Shown: positions 56,429 to 64,000 of the stretch, one piece after another
Layout of the letters: each line of letters opens with the position of its first letter
How positions within the stretch are numbered: position 1 is the stretch's first letter
NCBI GenBank assembly: GCA_965644295.1
Contig: CBFFRP010000370.1
Span: 178,881-242,880, forward strand
Direction: 5' to 3'
DNA length: 64,000 nucleotides
Origin: Paraphysomonas bandaiensis
Taxonomy: Eukaryota; Chrysophyceae
The notes under the pieces: generated by a model
Seen by the model: only the letters and a program-made list of their open reading frames with translations
Told to the model about the DNA's origin: nothing
Databases searched by the model: none
Position numbers and translations under genes: made by a program

Positions 56429-58769
56429 ATGTCTGACTGCAGGATGATCTTTGCGGTGTGTCTGTGGGCTCTACTGGGAGTGGCTCATAGCAACAGACCG
56501 CCCCCTCCTCCTCCCAACTCCTTCCCGTATCCTCCTCCTGCATATGAGACGACAGCAGGAGCACCACATAACAAACAGCATGATGACTATCTCAAGCCTC
56601 CTCCTCCTCCGGGATACTTCTCTCCTTATGATCGATCAGAGTATTCAGTGTCTCGTAGAGATGGAGGGCTACTGGCCAGGTGAGTGCTGCTCCTGATGAT
56701 TATGATTGTTGACTGTTGAGTCGCAGAGTGAGGTCAGGAGTGCAGGCTATCGGCTCCATCGTATCCGGCGAGCCTTATCAACAACAACAGCAGCAACAAC
56801 AGATGTATCCATCGTACGGTCAACCGACAGCGCCGGTCTATGGAGACAGGTCCCCTCGAAGCACCCCACAAGTTAGTGTGATTACTCCTCGCTATTGCCG
56901 TGCGACTGTAATGCTGTGTAGACAACAGGCGTGCCGTCGCAGGACACAGGGGGATGGGGCGTTCTCAACAGGCTGCGGACACTGCTCTCTGAACGGTCGG
57001 CTCTGCAACAGCAGCAAGTGATGCAAGATTACCGCTCCCCTCAACCTTATGTGAGTGCATACATACAATGTGTTTGTGTGCTGATACAGAAGCTAGACTC
57101 CTCCTCGCTATGACAGACAATCAGAGGTATCTCAGCCTCAGCCTCAGCAGCGGCAACAGCAAGGGTATTCTCCTCAAGATTTCCCCCCACAAAATTACCC
57201 CACTCAGAGCTACCGCCCTCCGCAGCAGCAGAGTGTAGTTGAAGATGAACGGCACCATATACACCAAGAGGAGAGAGAGATCATGTCCACAGCTCCTTCT
57301 GCTAGTCACATCGCCACCTCCACGTCATCTCCCCCCTCTGAAGCCTTCATTCCCCCAGAGCCCGCCGTTATGGTGGTGGGGGATTGCATTGTTCTAGTTC
57401 TTAGACCCAGAGAATTCTTCAGGTGACATACCCACGTCCACAGAGAGCACTGAATATACACAATGCTATAAATGTACCGATTGCGCTGATCTGCGCTCAC
57501 TAACTGATTTCACTGCTAGGAAAAAAATGGCATTCGCAAGTGGAGGGACGAGAAACCTAAATGTTTTCACCGACTTTGAACACGTGCTAACTAAGTTCCA
57601 TTCTGACCCCTCGACTGGAGGTATGTAGAGAATCTGTGTCACTGGCCACTGAACATTCTTCTCTGGTGAATTGTCTTTTGTCTAACCATGCGTATTTGTA
57701 GCACGTGCTATGGGCAGTGCGGACCTTCTTGAGGCCTCGGGAGCCCTTCCACGAGAGGTTGTTGATCAGCTTCGGGCAGTGGCTGAGGAGTATGAGGGAC
57801 CTGATGTTGAAATGGATGAGGCTGCTTTTCAGGAGTTTACCACCCGGTGTCATGACCTGATTACTTCTTCTGGCCAACTTCACATGTCGTCTATTCCACG
57901 TATTACCAGGTTTTAATCTGACATCTCTTTTTCTTGCGCTGACACATGTCGATTGTAGAGAACTTTTACCTAGGCTTGGCATGCGAGAAGGCTGGCAAAG
58001 CGTGCTGAGTAGGCTTACTGCTGGTGGTGTGCCCACATACGTCTTCTCAAGTGGATATGGGGACATTGTGACTCATGCGCTTTCCAGCGCCGATTCCGCT
58101 CGACCACTTCCCCAGAACCTCAGGTGGGTCGGTTGCATTCGAAGTTTTGTTTACTGATTACCTTTGCAGAGTTATTTCTAACTTTTTTCGCGTAACCCCG
58201 GATGGAACTGTGAGAGGGTTCAGTTCTCCAAAAGTGCACGAGCGGTGGGTTTTGTGCATTCTACGTTGTGTATAGGTATTGACTAAAGTCTCAGGAATAA
58301 GAATGCCAGCACGGCTTCTTCACATATGGATATGCCTCTTCCTCAGCGGCCCCATGCCCTTATTTTGGGTTCGCATGAGGACGACATCGGCATGTCAGAG
58401 GGGTCCGGCGCTAGAGAAACGTTATCCGTGGGATTTCTTGAACTAACTCAAGAGTTCCCCATGAGACTCCCGGTAGTATACATGTCACTCGACTATTATT
58501 GTTTTCTTACACTGATGCTCTGCAGTCTTTCCTCAATACGTTTGATGCAGTCGTTCTAGGTGATGGGAGTTTCCAGTTTTGCAAGCGACTCATAGAAGAT
58601 ATAGTACAGGTGCTGTTTGTTGCATGCTTTACTGCAGAAGTGTATTGTTGATGTGTATGTTGTGCAGGCCAAAACAGATGGTCAAAGTCAGCGTAAGCAG
58701 CCGCTGAAGGTGCCACTGTCTGAGAGACAGAAGAGCTCTGCACCGTACGACTTCGGCGGATTTTTCTGA
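56429..58769 (+). CDS. Cytosolic 5'-nucleotidase III (NT5C3)-like HAD protein with Pro/Gln-rich leader and altered active site
   Basis: Proposed CDS is join(56429..56679, 56727..56871, 56922..57050, 57097..57422, 57520..57620, 57702..57909, 57959..58123, 58170..58244, 58295..58472, 58526..58609, 58668..58769), 587 codons in phase over 10 introns. The N terminus is signal-peptide-like (MIFAVCLWALLGVAHS), followed by about 230 Pro/Gln/Tyr-rich residues. From about residue 275 it follows NT5C3: RKKMAFASGGTRNLNVFTDF, GWQSVLSRLTAGGVPTYVFS, VISNFF, then RNKN and FLELTQEFP. The family dephosphorylates pyrimidine nucleotides. Motif I reads DFE where the family has DFD, and motif IV reads GSHEDD where it has GDSxGD, so activity is doubtful. 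Secretion of such an enzyme would be unusual. Two separate genes cannot be excluded, but the frames join cleanly. Confidence 0.75.
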
Positions 58770-59097
58770 AAATTACTTTCTGTATAATTAGACTGCGGTG
58801 TATTTGCTCTGTGTAGCTGCTTCATAATAATACTTCATTTCATTCGATTAGGGTTAGGGTTAGTCGATTAGGGTTAGGGTTGGTTATGTTAGAATTGGAC
58901 ATTTCACTGAAGTTAACTTTGCTCTACACTTAAACCTTAACCTTGCTATGTTGAACACAATGCACTTTCAAGTAAGAAATTATAATTATTATCCTGAACA
59001 CTTCACTACATATTCGTGTAACATACGTTGAAACATCTGTTCCCAGCAACACCTGTTTATCATATGTTCTATATCTTGTATATTCACACATCAGTAA
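58770..59097. other. 3' flank with interstitial telomere-like repeats
   Basis: AT-rich sequence. At 58846-58863 and 58865-58883 there are two short blocks of GATTAGGGTTAGGGTT, the TTAGGG-type telomere repeat, separated by a few bases. No gene is seen. Confidence 0.7.
58846..58883 (+). repeat. Interstitial TTAGGG repeats
   Basis: Two consecutive GATTAGGGTTAGGGTT blocks in a 38-bp stretch. They are too short for a telomere but match the TTAGGG repeat used by many protists, animals and fungi. Confidence 0.8.
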
Positions 59098-61559
59098 TTG
59101 AAGTCGTCATCTTATGGCATATCAGCATAGATTACCTATTCACCAGCTATACATGTATGCACTCAGTGTGTTTATGTTCATGCAACAGTTCAAGATCTAG
59201 ATATGTGGTATATGTTCTGTGTCTTCGCTCTGTGTGCTTCATACAACATATATAGACCATGTATGTGGTATATGTTCTCTGTATGTGCTTCATACAACAC
59301 ATTGAGACCATATATGTGGTATATGATCTGTATGTTCGCTGTGTGTGCTTTACACAGCACACAGAGACTGTATATGTGAAATGTGCTCTGTATATTCACT
59401 CTGCGTGCTTCATACAACATATATAGACCATGTATGTGGTATATGTTCTCTGTATGTGCTTCATACAACACATTGAGACCATATATGTGGTATATGATCT
59501 GTATGTTTGCTGTGTGTGCTTTACACAGCACACAGAGACTGTATATGTGAAATGTGCTCTGTATATTCACTCTGCGTGCTTCATACAACACGCAAGAACC
59601 ATATATGTGGTATATGATCTGTATGTTCGCTGTGTGTGCTTTACACAGCACACAGAGACTCTCTATATATTCACTCTGCGTGCTTCATACAACACGCAAG
59701 AACTATATATGTGGAATATGTTGTGAATATATTACTCTGTGCTCTTCATGCAACATACAGGGACTATGTATGTGTTATATGGTGCGTAGTATCACACTTT
59801 ACCCCTCATACAACACGCAAAGACTATATATGTGGTATATGATATATGCGTTCACTCTGTGCGCACCATGCGACACGCAGGGACTATATAAGTATTGTAT
59901 GATGTATGTATTATGTATTCACTATGTGCTCTTTGCTCTTCATGCAATACACAAGGACTATTGAAGTGCTATATGATGTGCATTTTTGAACTCTGTGCTT
60001 CATATAACACAGAGAGACTATTGAAGTGTTTTTAGTGATCTGTATGTTTACTATGTGCGCTTCGTACAGTACACAAGCACTCAATGTATGGTATATGACG
60101 TGTAGTTTCGCTCTCTATGCTTCGTATATAGTATTTAGCACATAGCGACTATGTAGGTAGTAGGCGCAGCACTTTGCAGTTATATATAGCACTGGGTTTA
60201 TATGTTTAGTCTGTAAACTCCGTCGAGTAGAATTTTAATAACAGTGGAAAATGACATTAAATTGTCATATTTTATTGTGTAGTATTAGTACTTAGAGTGC
60301 TACTGCCAACTGTACACGATGGGATAGGAAGCCAGAATAGTACAATAATAAAGTACTTATGTAAATAGTAAACCTTTAAAGCAAAAAATACGTTATCTAT
60401 TAAAAACTAAAAACAAGCGTGCACTGTGGATTACAGTGTTCAAATTAAAAAATCAGCAACATCAAACTTAACCATACACTGTGCTAGCTACAACCATATG
60501 CTACGCTACTTCCATCGCCCCATTGTCGTCAGGTGTTCTTAGTGCCTCGATTGCTTTATGAAGTCTGTACTGACGCCTCTTGGCGATACATATTCCTCGT
60601 AACAATACTTTTTCTTCGTCTCCATTTTCTCTGGCCTCAGCCTTGGCTGTCGGCCTATCCAAGCTATATCCCTATGTACTATATACTGTGTGCGAAGCAT
60701 AGTGAGTAAACACATACATCATATAACACTGATATAATCCCCGGCTACTATACGAAGCATAGAGAGCGAAACTACACGTCATATACCATACATTGAGTGC
60801 TTGTGTACTGTACGAAGCGCACATAGTAAACATACAGATCACTAAAAACACTTCAATAGTCTCTCTGTGTTATATGAAGCACAGAGTGCAAAAATACACA
60901 TCATATAGCACTTAAATAGTCCTTGTGTATTGCATGAAGAGCAATGAGCACATAGTGAATACATAATACATACATCATACAATACTTATATAGTCCCTGC
61001 GTGTCGCATGGTGCGCACAGAGTGAACGCATATATCATATACCACATATATAGTCTTTGCGTGTTGTATGAGGGGCAAAGTGTGATACTACGCACCATAT
61101 AACACATACATAGTCCCTGTATGTTGCATGAAGAGCACAGAGTAATATATTCACATCATATTCCACATATATAGTTCTTGCGTGTTGTATGAAGCACGCA
61201 GAGTGAATATACAGACAGTCTATGTGTGCTGTGTAAAGCACACACAGCGAACATACAGATCATATACCACATACATGGTCTATATATGTTGTATGAAGCA
61301 CGCAGAGTGAGTATACAGAGCACATTTCACATATACAGTCTCTGTGTGCTGTGTAAAGCACACACAGCGAACATACAGATCATATACCACATATATGGTC
61401 TATATATGTTGTATGAAGCACACAGAGCGAAGACACAGAACATATACCACATATCTAGATCTTGAACTGTTGCATGAACATAAACACACTGAGTGCATAC
61501 ATGTATAGCTGGTGAATAGGTAATCTATGCTGATATGCCATAAGATGACGACTTCAATA
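59098..61559. repeat. Large imperfect palindrome built from minisatellite arrays
   Basis: The left arm (about 59098-60130) starts TTGAAGTCGTCATCTTATGG and runs through a tandem array with units such as GTATATGTTCTCTGTATGTG and CTTCATACAACA. The right arm (about 60750-61559) is its reverse complement, ending CCATAAGATGACGACTTCAA. The left arm has more tandem units, so it is longer. The inner ends also match inverted (GTTTCGCTCTCTATGCTTCG at 60112 and its complement near 60760). The spacer is about 620 bp. All frames across the arms encode repeat peptides and are not genes. Confidence 0.88.
60506..60672 (-). CDS. Possible last exon of an unknown gene inside the palindrome spacer
   Basis: After an acceptor-like ATATAG on the minus strand, one frame reads LDRPTAKAEARENGDEEK, then VLLRGICIAKRRQYRLHKAI and EALRTPDDNGAMEVA to a stop at about 60506. 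Composition is protein-like and helical, unlike the repeats on both sides. I find no matching upstream exon; if it exists it would lie across the right arm, for instance near 61800, where a minus-strand ATG begins MRRPHFIISLIC. Family unknown. Confidence 0.4.
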
Positions 61560-61882
61560 TTCGTGAAAACACAGTCTTAAAATATTGTAACGAGAATACG
61601 TAATAATAACAAGGTTATGTGTAGCACTAGCATCTATAATCATGTAAACAAGCAGCAGAATGCAACAAGAGACAATATAACACACTTATATACTCTTCCA
61701 CTCAAATACCTACACTTCAATGCAGACGACACAAACACAATGAAGCCATATATCGCATAGATCCGATATATATCCGCAAATACACTACAAATGAGACTAA
61801 TAATGAAGTGAGGTCTGCGCATGGAAGACTCCCTATTGTCTACATAGCAGCTGAATGATTATCTCCCCTAAAAATACAAACA
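61560..61882. other. Spacer between palindrome and retrotransposon
   Basis: AT-rich; a 60-codon minus-strand frame at 61640-61822 begins MRRPHFIISLIC but has no recognised domain. Otherwise nothing. Confidence 0.4.
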
Positions 61883-62199
61883 ATGAGCTTACAGGAAGCG
61901 GCAACAACGCTGAGTACATCACCAGGTTCAGAGGACCAGGAATACATCCCTCTCACTCCCCATCATCTGATATTTCAACCAGATATCAGTGTTGATGTGA
62001 CTAACCACAGAAACTATCCATTCTTATGTATTGGTGTATTTATTATGACAGGAGTGTACAAATATGATGATTTTAAAGGAATATACATACATGTATATCT
62101 ATATGAAGATCCGATTGCAATTCTGATGATAAAAAACACACTAAAGAATGGCACCTCAAAAAACAGCGACACCGGAAAACGGAGCGAGTGGGATACGAC

Positions 62200-62570
62200 C
62201 GACCACAACAACATTTTTATGTCCGTTGTTAAGGGGGTAACAGTGGGGCTGTTAATCGCCATAGCTTTCGTGATGAACATGGTAATTCATCAACTGGATG
62301 TGTCTAACGCATTTCTATATGCAGATATAGAGGGGGATGTATATATAGAAGGCAACTCCGGACTTTCAGCTGCCTGAGGGGTACTGCTTTAAGTTGAAGA
62401 AGTCGTTATACGGGCTTCGAGTTCCCATGATCGTGGTGGAAAACATTGGATAAATTCATACGATCTATACATTTTAAACCATGTGTATTAGACCCGTGTT
62501 GTATTATCAGTATAAGGGCGATGAATTGATATTATTAACGATATGTGGATGATATCCTAGTGTTAGGTCG
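62200..62570 (+). pseudogene. copia reverse transcriptase fragment
   Basis: It contains the QLDVSNAFL and YVDD motifs of copia reverse transcriptase, split by a frameshift near 62350 (after EGDVYIEG) and further breaks before the YVDD box. It cannot make a full polymerase. Confidence 0.8.
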
Positions 62571-62937
62571 CGATCGGTCATGCATAGTGAAGGTTATTAA
62601 AAGCTCAACTGTGTGCCCCGGTTTGATATGAGAGGATATGGGCGAGATGGAACATTTTCCTGAATGTTCGAGTCACAAGAACACCTGGTAGATTCGTCTT
62701 GACCAATCAGTATATGCGGCTCAGATCTTAGAAAAGTTTGAAAAGTATCTTGGGTCACCGCGAAAGGTACGGAAGAGTCCCCTACCGGCGGAAGCATATG
62801 GATTTAGTGGCAAAAAGGGGCGCGGCATGAGCATACCGAGGAGGAACAGCTTATAGTAGATAACTTCCCATATCGACTGTTGATAGGTGCATTACTATAT
62901 CTATCGATGAACACGAGGCCGGATATGTGCCTATGCA

Positions 62938-63542
62938 GTGGGAGTACTGTCTCGGTTCAGTAATAAGGTGAATATTGGAGAAGTATGCAAGCTATTAACA
63001 CATGTGCTTAATATATTCGTGGTTCTATTGACAAAAGGGATTCAATATGGGAGTAGAATGGGTTCGACTTCCATATATTTACTGACGGATTGGGCGGGAG
63101 ATCAGCTCTCCAGGAAGTCCACGTCGGGGTACGTTGGGTTTGCAGCGGGGAGGCCTATAGTCTGGCAGTCCAAACTGCAGACGACAGTGGCAACGTCAAG
63201 CATGCAGTCTGAGTATCAGTGTATTTACTCGGGTCTCCAAGAAGTGCTTTATGGGTTCGGGGGGTGACGGGTGAGATTAAGTTGAGGCTCATCAAACCCA
63301 CACCATTCTTCATCGACAGTCAGAGTGCCCAGGATTTGGCCGAAAACCCAGTGTTCACAAGAAGTCGAAGCACATTTGAGATTAAGTATCACATGGTGAG
63401 AGAGCACGTGGATCCCAATCAGTTCAATACGATTAAGTTAGTGCATGTGCATACATCGCAACAAGCAGCAGATATTTATACAAAGTCATTGGTTGGTTTA
63501 TCATATATGGAGCAGAGAAAGAGAAATCTTGGAGAAAGTTAA
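62938..63542 (+). pseudogene. copia RNase H fragment
   Basis: Two overlapping frames (62938-63267 and 63219-63542) encode the RNase H part, with SRKSTSGY, WQSKLQTTVATSSMQSEY, then IDSQSAQDL and HTSQQAADIYTK. The frame changes at about 63260, so one insertion or deletion breaks it. Confidence 0.8.
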
Positions 63543-63727
63543 GAATTTCCACTGAAGTGATTAATGAGGGACCAAGGGATAAAAGAAGGCACACCAAGTA
63601 GGTACTGAGTTTTTAGACAGAGGTTTAGACTTAGAGATGAGTCTATTTTACTGTCCAAAGAATTTTTTATCCTCAGGCATTCAATAGCTGGGAGGCGTCA
63701 TAAGTACAACACTCAATTGAGGGGGAG

Positions 63728-64000
63728 TGTTGAGATCTGAAAGATTCTATATACTTGCAATTGAGTGCAGTATTATGTGAGATGCAAGGATCGAAAGATA
63801 TATATGTAATTAGTACATTATATTATGTAGTATGAAACTGAAGTAGAAGTGGATGACTATACAGGATACGATCACTGAGTGGGTGGTTTGTACACTATAG
63901 TAGTAAATGAATGGTGTTGAACACATCGAACACAACTTAGGTTCTTTATCATGTAATGTTTATAATTTCATCTTATCAGTTGAGAATAGTAAACCTTAGC
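63728..64000 (+). repeat. 3' LTR of the copia element (partial)
   Basis: It begins TGTTGAGATCTGAAAG immediately after the polypurine tract GAGGGGGAG. It continues to the window end without a recognisable CA terminus, so it is cut by the window edge or ends outside it. Confidence 0.7.

Larger units (their letters stand above)
61883..64000 (+). mobile_element. Decayed Ty1/copia LTR retrotransposon (3' half)
   Basis: The reverse transcriptase starts around 62215 (VVKGVTVGLLIAIAF, then HQLDVSNAFLYADIEGDVYI). After a frameshift come LPEGYCFKLKKSLYGL, and near 62525 YVDDILVLG, the catalytic YVDD box. RNase H follows in two frames: RKSTSGYVGFAAGRPIVWQS and TSSMQSEYQCIYSG, then FIDSQSAQDLAENPVF and KYHMVREHV. 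Several stops and shifts make it non-functional. A purine tract (GAGGGGGAG) directly precedes TGTTGAGATCTG, the start of the 3' LTR. The 5' end and its relation to the frame starting at 61883 (MSLQEAATTLST, unknown) are unclear. Confidence 0.85.

Noticed and set aside
59190-59964. Open frames of 68-153 codons on both strands
   Set aside because: They translate the tandem units of the palindrome arms and repeat the same short peptide.
1-64000. tRNA or rRNA genes
   Set aside because: I looked for cloverleaf-like and A/B-box segments or conserved rRNA blocks while reading and saw none I could support; a covariance-model search would settle this.

Overview
The window comes from the nuclear genome of a microbial eukaryote, a protist. 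Sixteen protein genes have canonical GT-AG introns, mostly 40-110 bp, and I place about 64 introns in all; at least two look like GC-AG introns. I read protein families mainly by joining exons across these introns. The gene set is eukaryotic: an RNF10-type RING ligase, class II photolyase, Caprin-like protein, GINS subunit Sld5, CDC14 and a p25-alpha protein. The two-repeat K+ channel, MscS-type channel and lack of animal, plant or fungal hallmarks suggest a free-living or parasitic protist, possibly in the SAR assemblage. I cannot name the species. Short interstitial TTAGGG-type repeats occur near 58.85 kb.

Layout. 0-27 kb is gene dense: RNF10-like (+), photolyase (-), small HSP (+), Caprin-like (+), p25-alpha/TPPP-like (+), GOLD/coiled-coil protein (-), SLD5 (+), tandem K+ channel (-), CDC14 (+). 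27-31 kb is a mobile-element bed of small inverted-repeat elements and a composite foldback element. 31-39 kb holds a multi-pass membrane protein (-), a TPR protein (+), a basic Ser-rich protein (+) and an intronless secretory glycosyltransferase-like gene (-), followed by a roughly 1 kb, 48-bp minisatellite. 41.2-46.5 kb is a 2,650-bp segment duplicated in tandem; the second copy carries the 3' end of a prolyl 4-hydroxylase-like gene (-) that runs to 48.07 kb. 48.9-53.2 kb holds a hAT element with an 8-bp target duplication, hAT transposase debris and a 2.0-kb inverted-repeat element. 53.5-58.8 kb carries a divergent pair: an MscS-like channel (-) and a cytosolic 5'-nucleotidase III homologue (+) with altered HAD motifs and a Pro/Gln-rich, signal-peptide-like N terminus. 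59.1-61.6 kb is a large imperfect palindrome of minisatellite arrays. 61.9-64 kb is a decayed Ty1/copia element with its 3' LTR.

The genes do not form a pathway. The window's architecture is more distinctive than its gene order. TATG/CATA-type low-complexity tracts cluster at 5' ends and in first introns, whereas 3' and convergent intergenic regions are plain AT-rich DNA where the transposons sit. The most unusual observation is that the two tandem 2.65-kb copies are almost identical except for a window of about 115 bp. That window lies in an AT-rich, fibre-protein-like coding fragment, and it carries about 17 differences, many of them synonymous.
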